From Rhizobium sp. RU33A (GTDB lineage: Bacteria > Pseudomonadota > Alphaproteobacteria > Rhizobiales > Rhizobiaceae), in contig NZ_FTMQ01000007.1 of assembly GCF_900156055.1 (NCBI RefSeq), positions 1 through 64,000 of the forward strand: DNA of 64,000 bases, read 5' to 3'. Made by a program: the position numbers and the translations under genes. The notes beneath the pieces are model-generated. The model searched no databases. It was not told the origin of the DNA and worked only from the letters and a program-made list of their open reading frames with translations. This document shows, in pieces, positions 9,937 through 18,848 of the stretch. The stretch's first letter is position 1. Every line of letters begins with the position of its first letter.

Positions 9937-10593
9937 TCAGCTTGCGATCCGGTCCCGCGGCGACGTCCGGTTCCTCACGGCAATCACGAGTTCGACGCGA
10001 TTGCGGACGTTGAGTTTGCTCATCAGTGAAGTCATGTAGTGTTTGACCGTCTTCTCGCTGATGTTCAGGCCGACGCCGATTTCCCTGTTCGTCATACCCT
10101 TGAGCAGGCCGCTGACGATCTGCTCCTCGCGATGGTGTAGCTGCTCACGCGGCTGTGCCTTGCGCCGCAGCTCCGACGTCTTCATCGACACGATGACTTT
10201 GGTTGCAAAGCCGGGTGTGATGTAGGTCTCGCCGCTATGAGCGCTGATGATGGCGTGATGCAAATCCGAAGATGATGCGCCCTTGAGGACATAACCGCTG
10301 ATACCAGCTTCGATGAGTTCGACGGCGGGCTGGATCGCGCTGGAAGCTGTGAAGACGATAACCTTGGTCGCGGGATAAGACGCCAGCATAACGTCGATCG
10401 CTGCGAAGGCATCTCCCGGCATGCTCAGATCCATGACGATGACGTCCGGATGATGGTTTTCCAGGATATTCAGGGCATCCACACTGTTGTGGCCCATCGC
10501 CACGACGTCTAGATCAGCCTTGGTCCTGTACAAGCTGACCAAACCCTCCAGCAGTATCGGATGATCGTCTACAAACGCCACACGTACAAGCAT
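9937..10593 (-). CDS. NarL/LuxR-type response regulator
   Basis: The 218-residue protein has a receiver domain (VDDHP acidic pair at 9-10, phosphoacceptor Asp55 in VIVMDLSMPG, a conserved Thr in VFTAS and Lys in YVLKGA) and a C-terminal LuxR-type HTH (EEQIVSGLLKGMTNREIG...SEKTVKHYMTSLMSKL). The closest logical partner is the convergent histidine kinase ending at 9872. Targets are not shown directly; the three-half-site element at 8248-8279 is a candidate. ATG 10593 is followed by VRVAFVDDH, so the start is well placed. Confidence 0.92.
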   Translation of the reverse strand: MLVRVAFVDDHPILLEGLVSLYRTKADLDVVAMGHNSVDALNILENHHPDVIVMDLSMPGDAFAAIDVMLASYPATKVIVFTASSAIQPAVELIEAGISGYVLKGASSSDLHHAIISAHSGETYITPGFATKVIVSMKTSELRRKAQPREQLHHREEQIVSGLLKGMTNREIGVGLNISEKTVKHYMTSLMSKLNVRNRVELVIAVRNRTSPRDRIAS

Positions 10594-11082
10594 TAACCCT
10601 ACCCCTCTAGGGAAATACTTACCACAGCGAAGAGGCCTCAGGAAGATCTTGTTTAAGTTTCGGTTAATGTTGGCGTGGCCTTTTCTGGTAGAAGCTCGGC
10701 CGTCTCGATATGCTCTAGTCGGAGTGACGGGCTTCGATGTGCAACTTCCACCGTCTTGCGAGTTTGGCGTGTATAGCGCTTTACCGCCCGTAGTTTTATA
10801 TTTAAAACTGTATATGGTGTTTATCTAATGTTATTCTTCTTGCTGATTTTTGCCAGCTGATGGCGCTGCAACACGCCGAGGCTTCAGTTTGTTGCAGTAT
10901 TTCAGCACGCGCTGACGGCCGATTTTGCGGGCACGTCAATGAGCCTGGAAGGTCAATAGCGCGCCTCCGTGCTGATCAGGCCGCCAGATTACTCTGCATC
11001 GTGCAAGATGGCCCGGTTCGGCATTTTTGATGCGAGATGCATAATAGGCTCCGTAAAATCAGGCCCCCGCAACCAATGAGAC
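10594..11082. other. Intergenic stretch without a recognisable gene
   Basis: Nothing coding is supported here. It holds an AT-rich dyad AGTTTTA-TATT-TAAAACT (10792-10809), which may belong to the upstream region of the regulator gene, and the tRNA-3'-end-like scar described separately. Confidence 0.6.
11062..11075 (+). other. tRNA-3'-end-like sequence, possible attachment-site scar
   Basis: GGCCCCCGCAACCA matches the acceptor end plus CCA found in many bacterial tRNA-Met genes, but no tRNA body precedes it. It lies just beyond the 3' end of a decayed recombinase reading frame, the arrangement expected when an element that once used a tRNA 3' end as att site has been lost. Confidence 0.4.
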
Positions 11083-11517
11083 TTAAATCTGCTGCCACTC
11101 AAGTTGTTTCCTCGAAAGCTCCTCAGCCTAACCCGCGAGGAGCTTTTGGTTTTTGTCCTCCGTGTCGATCTCGACGGATGCCAGGCGCGCCAGCACATCC
11201 TGATCAACCATCGCCTTGAACTTTGCCTCGATGATTTGCGCCGTCTCCATGGCGGCCAGGATCGATACGATGCGCCCATGGACTTCCAGCGCTGGAGGTT
11301 GCCGGCCGGGTGTTCTGGCAATGACGACTTTTTGGATGAGCTCGCGAATGATGCCGACCAGCGGCTGCTTGGTCTGTGACCTGAGCCCCATTTCCCTCCA
11401 GTTTTCGGGGATTTGAGCATCAGAGCAAGTGAAATTGACGTACGTGTCGGACTCGAAAAGCCCACAACGGGAGGCTGACGACCCGAAACGCAGCCACGGG
11501 GTCTTGGAGCTGGTCAA
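11083..11517 (-). pseudogene. Decayed 3' part of a site-specific (serine) recombinase gene
   Basis: The frame resembles the C-terminal end of large serine recombinases (LVGIIRELIQKVVIARTPG, ALEVHGRIVSILA). It runs into a TAG at 11128-11130, after which the same frame continues as AEELSRKQLEWQQI to a TAA at 11083-11085. This suggests an in-frame nonsense mutation in a longer gene. The catalytic N-terminal domain is missing. The family assignment rests on pattern recognition of a short segment and is tentative. Confidence 0.45.
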
Positions 11518-11544
11518 AATCCGTGGAGGATGGCCCTCGAAGGA

Positions 11545-11557
11545 TTAGATTTTCTAA
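11545..11557. promoter_or_regulatory. Perfect dyad upstream of the SAF-oxidoreductase/TRAP operon
   Basis: TTAGA-TTT-TCTAA lies about 230 bp before the start at 11789, in an AT-rich patch. It suits a dimeric regulator; the LysR-type protein encoded at 17368-18273 is a candidate by proximity only. Confidence 0.35.
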
Positions 11558-11788
11558 AGCGTTTTTCCTATCTTCTAAATTGAGCTAATCCCAGCTCGGC
11601 TCTAGTATTTCCTCATCAGCCACTGTGGGAGGCGGCTGAGAGGCACGATCGCAAGTCGTGTTTGCGGAGGAGATTACTCGTTCAGGTCAAATCGAAGCCG
11701 GAGGTTCTTGGTCGAGCCTCCGCATGAGATTGCTTGTCGTCGATCCAGCCGCTCTCCTTTCGGATTTGCCACTGTCGAGGATGTGAAC

Positions 11789-13147
11789 ATGAACCTTTAT
11801 TCCCTGCTTTCCCTCCGTGCTTCAAATGGCCGCCCCGTTCGTGTCGGGCTGATCGGCGCTGGCAAGTTCGGATCGATGGTGCTGGCTCAGGCGCAACGGA
11901 TTGCCGGCCTCCATATGGTCGCGATTGCTGATCTCGATGTCGGCAAGGCGAAGGAGTCGCTGGCCCGCGTCGGTTGGCAAAAGGAGCGCTACGCCGCATC
12001 CAGTTGTGGCGACGCGATCAAGACCGGTGGCACCTTCGTTACCGACAATGTGAAGGCGTTGTTCGAATGCGGCGAGATCGAATGCATTATTGAGGCGACG
12101 GGCCATCCGATCGCTGGTACCCGGCATGCCCTCGGCGCCATCGAGCACAACAAACATGTGGTCATGGTCAATGTCGAGGCGGACGTCATGGTCGGCCCGA
12201 TCCTCGCCGAAAAGGCCCGCGCTAAGGGCCTCATCTATTCGATGGCCTATGGGGATCAGCCGGCGCTGATCTGCGAATTGGTCGACTGGGCCCGCGCCAG
12301 CGGCTTTGAAGTCACGTCGGCCGGCAAGGGCATGAACTTCGAGCCGCGCTATCGGTATTCCACCCCAGATACGGTTTGGGGCCTGTTCGGTTGGACCGAA
12401 GAGCAGGTCGCCGCGGACAACCTCAACCCGAAGCTCTACAATTCCTTCACCGACGGCACCAAGGCGGCCATCGAAATGGCGGCCGTCGCCAACGGTACGG
12501 GCCTCGATTGCCCGGATGATGGACTGGCCTTTCCCCCGGCCGGCCTGCACGATCTCGCCCGCGTGTTCCGCCCGGTCGCCGATGGTGGTCGCATGGCACG
12601 CTCAGGCCTCGTTGATATCGCTGCCAGCCAGGAGCCGGATGGCCGCGAGGTGTTCAACAACATTCGCTACGGCGTCTTCGTCACCTTCAAGGCACACAAC
12701 GAATATGCACGCGCCTGCTTCAAGCAGTACGGTCTGCTGACGGACCCATCGGGCTGGTATGCTTCCATGTGGCGGCCGTTCCATATCATCGGTCTGGAAA
12801 CCTCGATCAGCGTTCTTTCCGCCGTGCTGCGCAACGAGCCGACTGGTTCGTCCAAGGAGTTCCGTGGCGACGCGGTCGCCACCGCTAAGAAGGATATGCA
12901 GCCGGGTGAAATGCTCGACGGCGAGGGCGGTTATGCCGTTTGGGCGAACGCAATTCCGGCCGCACGCAGCCTCGATCTTAAGGCCTTGCCGATCGGTCTT
13001 GCCCACAACGTCAAACTGAAGCGGGCCATAAAGAAGGACCAGATCGTTTCCTTCGACGACGTCGAACTCGTCACCGATCTCGATGTTGTGTCGCTGCGCC
13101 AGGAGATGGAAGAGCGATTTCGCCCGGCCAAGATCGCTGCCGAGTGA
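11789..13147 (+). CDS. NAD(P)-dependent oxidoreductase with C-terminal SAF domain (homoserine-dehydrogenase-like)
   Basis: The 452-residue protein has a Rossmann motif close to its start (VRVGLIGAGKFGSMV), a homoserine-dehydrogenase-like middle and a C-terminal SAF-type segment (LPIGLAHNVKLKRAIKKDQIVSFDDVEL). ATG 11789 is preceded by GAGG at good spacing; a longer frame from 11708 has no such site. Members of this family sit in many proteobacterial catabolic operons and are often misannotated as FlgA-like because of the SAF domain. It opens an operon with a small monooxygenase-like protein, a 3-hydroxyisobutyrate-dehydrogenase-type enzyme and a TRAP importer, so it probably oxidises or reduces an imported organic acid. 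The substrate is not known. Confidence 0.82.
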   Translation: MNLYSLLSLRASNGRPVRVGLIGAGKFGSMVLAQAQRIAGLHMVAIADLDVGKAKESLARVGWQKERYAASSCGDAIKTGGTFVTDNVKALFECGEIECIIEATGHPIAGTRHALGAIEHNKHVVMVNVEADVMVGPILAEKARAKGLIYSMAYGDQPALICELVDWARASGFEVTSAGKGMNFEPRYRYSTPDTVWGLFGWTEEQVAADNLNPKLYNSFTDGTKAAIEMAAVANGTGLDCPDDGLAFPPAGLHDLARVFRPVADGGRMARSGLVDIAASQEPDGREVFNNIRYGVFVTFKAHNEYARACFKQYGLLTDPSGWYASMWRPFHIIGLETSISVLSAVLRNEPTGSSKEFRGDAVATAKKDMQPGEMLDGEGGYAVWANAIPAARSLDLKALPIGLAHNVKLKRAIKKDQIVSFDDVELVTDLDVVSLRQEMEERFRPAKIAAE

Positions 13148-13158
13148 GGGAGGGGAAG

Positions 13159-13479
13159 ATGGCTGTTCAATCCTTTGTCGTGATTGCCGAGTTTCAGGTG
13201 AAGCCTGGCATGATGACGGCCTTTCTTGATGCGGCGCGCGATGATGCGTCTCACTCATTGGCCGACGAGCCCGGCTGCCGACAGTTCGATGTCATCTGCC
13301 CCAAGGGTAGCGACGACACGGTTGTCTTCTACGAGGTCTATGACAGCCGTGCAGCTTTCGATGCCCATCTCGAGACGCCACATTTGGCCCGCTTTCGGGA
13401 GGTGTTTCCGTCACTCATCGTTGAGGAGCGGCCTGTCCGCTTCGCAGATCGATTGCATCCCACAGGTCACAGGTCATGA
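13159..13479 (+). CDS. Antibiotic-biosynthesis-monooxygenase (ABM) fold small protein
   Basis: A 106-residue ferredoxin-like alpha-beta protein of the ABM/putative quinol monooxygenase family: FVVIAEFQVKPGMMTAFLDAARDDASHSLADEPGCRQFDV, then VVFYEVYDSRAAFDAHLETPHLARF. ATG 13159 follows a strong GGGAGGGGAAG; a GTG at 13144 overlapping the previous gene is less likely. Such proteins act as cofactor-free oxygenases or as isomerase/auxiliary proteins in catabolic operons. Its last codons overlap the next gene. Confidence 0.85.
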   Translation: MAVQSFVVIAEFQVKPGMMTAFLDAARDDASHSLADEPGCRQFDVICPKGSDDTVVFYEVYDSRAAFDAHLETPHLARFREVFPSLIVEERPVRFADRLHPTGHRS

Positions 13480-14366
13480 CAGCAATCTCGCCACGTCAGA
13501 CGATCGGTTTTCTGGGAACCGGCATCATGGGTGCCCCAATGGCCTTAAACCTGGCGAAGGCCGGGTTCGAGGTCCGCGCCTGGAACCGCAGTCTGGAAAA
13601 GGCCGAGGTTTTGCGGGGTAATGGCGTGATCCCTGTCGCGACGGTCAGGGCTGCTGTCCAAGATGCGGATGTTGTTATCTGCATGCTGAGCTCGGGGCCG
13701 GTCTGTGAGGCCGTATTGATTGGTGAAGACGGTGCACTTGCGCACATGCGTGACGGCACAATGCTCGTGATCATGAGTTCCATTCCGGTTGATACCGCGG
13801 TTGCCATTGCACATGAGGCGGCAGCACGGGGTATTGCCTGTGTCGATGCGCCTGTTTCCGGTGGGGAACTCGGGGCCAAGGAAGGCCGGCTTGCGATCAT
13901 GGCGGGCGGGGATGCCGCGGTGGTCGACCAGCTTTCTCCGATTTTTACGCCCCTTGGTCGGGTAACGCATGTGGGGCCATCCGGCTGCGGGGCACTCACC
14001 AAGCTCGCCAACCAGCTGATCGTTGCCTCGACGATTTGCGCCGTGGCCGAGGCGCTGACTTTGGCGCAAGCGGGTGGCGCAGATCCAGCCCGTGTTCGTG
14101 AAGCGCTGCTCGGCGGATTTGCGGATTCCACCGTCTTTCGCCAACACGGCTTGCGCATGGTGGAAGAGGATTTCAAGCCGGGTGGCCCGGCCAAGTATCA
14201 GGTTAAGGACACATCGACCGCACTCCGTTTCGCGCGGAGCCACGGGTTGAAATTGCCGGTCGGCGAGGAGGTCGATCGTCTGTTCCAGGCCATGGTGGAT
14301 CATGGCGATGGAGACCTCGATCACAGCGGGGTCATTCTTGAGTTGCGGCGCATGAATTCGGGTTGA
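13476..14366 (+). CDS. 3-hydroxyisobutyrate-dehydrogenase-family NAD(P)-dependent oxidoreductase
   Basis: The 296-residue protein has an N-terminal dinucleotide motif (IGFLGTGIMGAPMALNLAKAG), the substrate-binding DAPVSGGELGAKEGRL motif and the catalytic Lys/Asn pair in GCGALTKLANQLI. It overlaps the previous gene by 4 bp (ATGA) and is followed by the TRAP binding-protein gene. The family includes tartronate semialdehyde reductase and L-threonate dehydrogenase, so a short hydroxy acid or sugar acid is the likely substrate. This is one of three such enzymes in the window; the others are at 29538 and 35985. Confidence 0.9.
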   Translation: MTAISPRQTIGFLGTGIMGAPMALNLAKAGFEVRAWNRSLEKAEVLRGNGVIPVATVRAAVQDADVVICMLSSGPVCEAVLIGEDGALAHMRDGTMLVIMSSIPVDTAVAIAHEAAARGIACVDAPVSGGELGAKEGRLAIMAGGDAAVVDQLSPIFTPLGRVTHVGPSGCGALTKLANQLIVASTICAVAEALTLAQAGGADPARVREALLGGFADSTVFRQHGLRMVEEDFKPGGPAKYQVKDTSTALRFARSHGLKLPVGEEVDRLFQAMVDHGDGDLDHSGVILELRRMNSG

Positions 14367-14416
14367 GCCCGGTTCACGTGCCGATCGTCATCTAATGTCA
14401 AACGGGAGGAAAAGAC

Positions 14417-15412
14417 ATGAGACAGTTCACAATGCGCAGCCTTATCGCGGCCGCCACCATGCTGACCGCGAGCCTTGCACAGGCGGAAACGCTGACACTT
14501 TCAACGCCGGATCCGGACACGTCGGAGATCACCGTTGCAGCCAACAAGTTCGCCGAGCTCGTTTCCGCCAAGACCAATGGCGAGCTTACGATCAAGGTGT
14601 TTCCCAACGGGACGCTCTATGGCGGCGATCCATCTGCTGCCGTGAAGCAGCTTGCCGGCGGATCGCTCGATATGCTGGTTCTGGCAACGTCGCTCTACGC
14701 CAACTTCAACCCGAAATTCTCGGCCATTTCGATCCCCTACCTCTTCGATGACGAAGCCCAGCTACGGTCCTATCTCGCCGGTGAGCCTGGCAAGGAACTG
14801 ATCGCCGACCTCAATGCCATCGGCATCAAGGGCATCAATCTTTGGCCGCGCCCTTTCCGCCAGATGACCAATTCGCAGCGACCGATTGAAAAGCCGGAAG
14901 ATCTGCAGGGCCTCAAGTTTCGCGTTCCGAACAATCCCCTCTGGGTCGAGTTCTTCGGCAAGATGGGCGCAGTGCCGACCCCCATGGCGTTTGCGGAAGT
15001 CTATAATGCACTCCAGCTCAAGGTCGTCGACGGACAGGAGAACCCCGTCAGCGTGCCGCTGTCTGCCAAATTCTACGAGGTCCAGAAGTATGTCTCGATC
15101 ACCAACCACATGGGTGATGGCTGGGTGCTCGGCATCAATCCCGCACGGTTTGAAGGTCTGAGCGACGCCCATAGAAAGGCGATCGAGGAGGCTGCTGTCG
15201 AGGCTGAAGCCTGGAAGGTCGAAAACGACAACGCGACCGCCGAAAAGACCATCGCCGAACTGCAGGCGCAGGGGATGGAGGTCAATCGCCTTACGCCAGA
15301 GCAGCAACAGGCCTTTGTCGCCATTGCAAAGCAGCTCTATCCGGTCTTTGCCGGACTGGTGAAAGATCAGGCCTTCTTCGACAAGACCGTTGCCGCCGTC
15401 GGCAAGAACTGA
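14417..15412 (+). CDS. TRAP transporter substrate-binding protein (DctP family)
   Basis: The 331-residue protein has a cleavable signal peptide (about residues 1-23, ending AQA-ETLTLS) and the DctP pattern: LTLSTPDPDTSEITVAANKFAELV, FPNGTLYGGD and the conserved YNALQLKVVDGQENPV motif. A clean GGGAGGAAAAGAC precedes ATG 14417. It is the periplasmic receptor for the permeases encoded next. The ligand is probably a carboxylate, processed by the enzymes upstream in the operon. Confidence 0.95.
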   Translation: MRQFTMRSLIAAATMLTASLAQAETLTLSTPDPDTSEITVAANKFAELVSAKTNGELTIKVFPNGTLYGGDPSAAVKQLAGGSLDMLVLATSLYANFNPKFSAISIPYLFDDEAQLRSYLAGEPGKELIADLNAIGIKGINLWPRPFRQMTNSQRPIEKPEDLQGLKFRVPNNPLWVEFFGKMGAVPTPMAFAEVYNALQLKVVDGQENPVSVPLSAKFYEVQKYVSITNHMGDGWVLGINPARFEGLSDAHRKAIEEAAVEAEAWKVENDNATAEKTIAELQAQGMEVNRLTPEQQQAFVAIAKQLYPVFAGLVKDQAFFDKTVAAVGKN

Positions 15413-15475
15413 TCGATGGACAAGATCGGACCGGCATGGAGGATGCCGGTCCGGTTCATGACGGGAGGATCAACC

Positions 15476-16033
15476 ATGTCTCAAAACAGTTCGATGTTCG
15501 GTAGCCTCCTGAAGGCCCTGAGCGACATAGCGGCTGGACTTGCAGCCTTTGGCATTCTTGTCGTCGTCTTGCTTCAGGTCGGCAGTCGCCTGCTCAACAC
15601 GTCCGTGGCATGGACAGAAGAAGCCACTCGTTACCTCTTTGTCTGGATGATCTTTCTGGGACTTGCAGCAGGGTTTCGTACGGTCGAAACTGCGCGGGTT
15701 ACCGTCCTCCTCGCCATGTTTCCGCTCGCGATCCGCCGGCTCTCCGTGCCGATCTATGTGTTGAGCTCGGTCGTTTTCTTCGCCCTGATGGCGTGGACGG
15801 GCTACAAGCTTGCCTGGCAGCAATTCTCCATGAACGAAACGGCGGCAACGCTTGCCATACCGATGTGGCTCATCGGCACAATCATGCCGCTTAGCGCGAT
15901 GCTTGCTGTTCTCGGTATCGTTGACAGCCTCAAGCGCCGACGGCATCTCATCGAAATCCTCGAGCCGGATGTTCAGATGCCTGAATTGCGGCATCAAGAT
16001 CCGGCCTCCAATTCGACGGAGACGCTGTCATGA
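15476..16033 (+). CDS. TRAP transporter small permease (DctQ family)
   Basis: A 185-residue membrane protein with four hydrophobic segments and the typical WTEEATRYLFVWMIFLG motif. ATG 15476 is chosen because ACGGGAGGATCAACC precedes it; a longer frame from 15416 lacks a site. It overlaps the large permease gene by 4 bp. Confidence 0.92.
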   Translation: MSQNSSMFGSLLKALSDIAAGLAAFGILVVVLLQVGSRLLNTSVAWTEEATRYLFVWMIFLGLAAGFRTVETARVTVLLAMFPLAIRRLSVPIYVLSSVVFFALMAWTGYKLAWQQFSMNETAATLAIPMWLIGTIMPLSAMLAVLGIVDSLKRRRHLIEILEPDVQMPELRHQDPASNSTETLS

Positions 16034-17310
16034 GCCTCGTCCTTCTAGCGCTTTTCCTGACCATGAGTGTGTTCGGCGTGCCGCTTGCGATCGCACTTGG
16101 ACTCTCGAGTGTCATCGCCATCGCGATGTTCACCTCGGCCCCGATCGATCTCATGGCGCAGAGCATGTTTTCTGCCATGAATTCGTTCCTGCTGGTTGCC
16201 GTTCCGCTGTTCATCCTGGTGGGTGTCTTGATGGAGCGCGGCCGGGTGGCCGAGAAGCTCTTCGACTTCGCTGAAGCAATGGTCGGCTGGTTGCCGGGCG
16301 GACTCGGCCATGTGAACGTTGCCTCTTCCGTCATCTTTGGCGGGGTGTCCGGCTCATCGGTCGCCGATATCGCATCCATCGGTGCAATAGAGATCAAGGC
16401 CATGGAACGCCACGGGTTTCCGAAGGGCTATGCCGTTGGCTTGACGCTCTGCACTTCGACGCTCTCCTCGATTGTACCGCCCTCCATACTCATCGTCATC
16501 GCTGGTTCGATTGCCAATGCCTCCATCGGCACGCTTCTCGTCGCCGGTTTGATACCCGGCCTCTTCATTGCCTTCGCCTTCATGGTCTTCAACCACATCT
16601 ATGCGGTGCGTTATGGCTTCAATCCGCCCTCGCCATTCAACCTGCGCCTCGTGCTCAAGACCGGTCTGGCCGCCATTCTGCCAATGCTGACGCCAGTGAT
16701 CCTCCTGGTCGGGATTGTCGATGGTTATTTTACGCCGACCGAGGCTGCCGGTATCGCGGTTCTCTACACGCTTTTTCTGTCGGTCATTCTCTACCGCACG
16801 ATCTCGCCGCGGGAACTGCCGGGTATCTTCATTGAAACGGCGAGGACGTCGGGAACGATCCTCTTCATTGCGGCCACAGCCAAGCTTGCAGCCTGGGTCT
16901 TCACATATGACGGGCTTCCCGCACAGGTCGCGACCTTCCTCGGTGCCATCTCGACAGGCCCGACCATGGCTCTGGTCCTGATCTTCCTCTTTCTGATCGT
17001 AGTTGGCATGTTCATGGATGCAATCGCGGCCATGTTCATCCTGATCCCGGTGCTGCTGCCGCCGGCCGTTTCACTCGGTGTTGATCCCATCCATTTCCTC
17101 GTCGTCATGGTGATCACACTTACGCTGGGGCTGGTCACGCCACCGGTCGGTGTCTGCCTGTTTGCAGTCGCTCAGGTGGCCAAAATGTCGATCGAGGATG
17201 TGGTCAAGGGATCGCTGGCGCCGATGTCGATCCTGATAGCCGCGATCCTTGCACTTGTGCTCTTTCCGAGCCTGACACTGTGGCCGATCCGCATTCTGGG
17301 CCTCTACTGA
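16030..17310 (+). CDS. TRAP transporter large permease (DctM family)
   Basis: A 426-residue, roughly 12-helix membrane protein. Family motifs include VPLFILVGVLMERGRVAEKL, GGVSGSSVADIASIG, STLSSIVPPS and LVTPPVGVCLF. It couples sodium-driven uptake to the binding protein at 14417 and closes the operon. The LysR gene converges on it 58 bp downstream. Confidence 0.95.
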   Translation: MSLVLLALFLTMSVFGVPLAIALGLSSVIAIAMFTSAPIDLMAQSMFSAMNSFLLVAVPLFILVGVLMERGRVAEKLFDFAEAMVGWLPGGLGHVNVASSVIFGGVSGSSVADIASIGAIEIKAMERHGFPKGYAVGLTLCTSTLSSIVPPSILIVIAGSIANASIGTLLVAGLIPGLFIAFAFMVFNHIYAVRYGFNPPSPFNLRLVLKTGLAAILPMLTPVILLVGIVDGYFTPTEAAGIAVLYTLFLSVILYRTISPRELPGIFIETARTSGTILFIAATAKLAAWVFTYDGLPAQVATFLGAISTGPTMALVLIFLFLIVVGMFMDAIAAMFILIPVLLPPAVSLGVDPIHFLVVMVITLTLGLVTPPVGVCLFAVAQVAKMSIEDVVKGSLAPMSILIAAILALVLFPSLTLWPIRILGLY

Positions 17311-17367
17311 AACGGCGACCCGGTTGAAGAGTTTGGCCGCAGAAGCCTTCGTCTGCCCCTTCTGTCG

Positions 17368-18273
17368 TCAGGCGCCGTTCACGCGCTGTAGCGCCTGCCA
17401 AGCGTCACGTTCATCGCGAAGCCATTCGAGAAACTGCCGGACCTTCTTTTGACGCAGATGGTCGCGGGGACACACGATCCATTGAGTTGTGATCCGCAGG
17501 TCCGGCGGATCGCGCACCGGGCAGATCAACTGGCCGTTCTCGAGTTCGTCCTGCATCATCAGGGTACTTTCAAGCGCGATACCCATGCCGCGAACAGCGG
17601 CATCGATTGCCATATGGCTTCGGTCGAAAAGCACGCGTCTCCAACGGCTTTCGGATGTGACCTCTGCCAGTTGAAACCATCGTCCCCACTGTGCCTGCGA
17701 CTTGACCGAATGGATCAGCCGGTGGGTTGGTATGTCCTCAGCGTCCAGTGATGCGGGATCGGCGTAGGATGGCGCGCAAACCGGCAGGAAGCGCTCTTCC
17801 GCCAGCCCCTCGACGAAGAGCCCAGGCCAGCGCCCGTTGCCATGGCGAAGTTCGAGATCGACCATTTCCTGATTAAAATCTGTTGGTTCATTCGTTCCAT
17901 CGAGCCGGACTTCAAGGTCGGGATGCCTGTCGAGAAGTCGGCCCAGGCGTGGCAGAAGCCATTTGTTGGACAAGGTCGGCGTTGCTCGAATGGTGAGGGT
18001 CGTGACCGAGCGGAAACCTCTGATCGTGGCCGTTGCTTCCTCGATGCGCTCGATCTGGTCTGAAATCATCGAGAAATATCGCTCGCCTGCCTCCGTCAAC
18101 GCAATGCTTCGTCCTGCCTTGGTCAATAGCGTGACCCCGAATTGGCTCTCGAGCAACTGGATCTGCTGACTGACGGCAGACGGCGTGACGCCCAACTCTT
18201 CGGCCGCACGCGATATGCTGCCGGCGCGCGCGGTGACATGGAAGACGAGGATTGCTTTGATGGGGAGCTGCAT
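17368..18273 (-). CDS. LysR-family transcriptional regulator (GcvA-like subgroup)
   Basis: 301 residues: an N-terminal winged helix (FHVTARAGSISRAAEELGVTPSAVSQQIQLLESQFG) and a LysR substrate-binding domain (LTIRATPTLSNKWLLPRLGRLLDRHPDLEVRL). It converges on the TRAP operon and is the likely local regulator, although its own promoter is at the far end. The inducer is unknown. Confidence 0.92.
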   Translation of the reverse strand: MQLPIKAILVFHVTARAGSISRAAEELGVTPSAVSQQIQLLESQFGVTLLTKAGRSIALTEAGERYFSMISDQIERIEEATATIRGFRSVTTLTIRATPTLSNKWLLPRLGRLLDRHPDLEVRLDGTNEPTDFNQEMVDLELRHGNGRWPGLFVEGLAEERFLPVCAPSYADPASLDAEDIPTHRLIHSVKSQAQWGRWFQLAEVTSESRWRRVLFDRSHMAIDAAVRGMGIALESTLMMQDELENGQLICPVRDPPDLRITTQWIVCPRDHLRQKKVRQFLEWLRDERDAWQALQRVNGA

Positions 18274-18734
18274 GAAGCATCCGAGCTTGTTGTGCGATGA
18301 CCATAAAGCAGGTGCCGAGGCGGGAGAAGAGACGAGCGCCGATCAGACGTGATTTCAGCAAGGCAGCCATGCCAATTGCGTGCATCTTCCTTACTGATCG
18401 TCGCAGTATAAGAGATCAGGTTTGTATTGAGGATAGATCATGAAACACGGAAAAGAGACCCCCGCACGTCCGAGCATTTGGAGCACGATGTGGCAGGCCG
18501 TTCGTCAGGAACGCAATCGGCAGGTGAAGCGGCTTCTGAACCAGCATCGGGTTTGATGGTTCGCGGCGCATGCCGTTTGGATCGCCCATAGCTTTGAGAT
18601 GTCCAGAGGCTTTTAAAACAATTGGGCCTGCCGGGCACGCGCTGCTTGGCGGTCGTGAGCGCCAGTATCTGCGTTATCAAGCAACAACGCGCCCTGTTGT
18701 GCCCCATCAAGACAAGGCGGTTTTCAACATGCGG
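18274..18734. other. Intergenic stretch without a supported gene
   Basis: Only short overlapping frames without family resemblance are present. The part nearest 18273 carries the LysR promoter region. No repeat or mobile remnant was recognised before the long hairpin at 18735. Confidence 0.5.
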
Positions 18735-18800
18735 AGCGGGCAATGGTACTCGCAATCGGTACTAGGCTTAGCCACCGATTGCTGAGGATACCATGCCGCT
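18735..18800. repeat. Long imperfect hairpin (about 25-nt arms) after the CoA-transferase gene
   Basis: Outer arms AGCGGGCAATGGTA and TACCATGCCGCT pair with two bulges. The inner arms GCAATCGGT (18752-18760) and ACCGATTGC (18774-18782) pair perfectly round a 13-nt loop, with CTC/GAG between. The element lies 49 bp beyond the CoA-transferase stop codon and has no T-run, so it is not a normal intrinsic terminator. It may be a REP/MITE-type palindrome, an mRNA 3' stabiliser or part of a small RNA. Confidence 0.6.
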
Positions 18801-18848
18801 ATAATTGATCATCGGATGTTGTGATCGGGACACAAGCGTGCCCAAATC

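Noticed and set aside
18438..18785. Small frames on both strands between the LysR and CoA-transferase genes
   Set aside because: They overlap each other, lack ribosome binding sites and family resemblance, and one ends in the palindrome at 18735.
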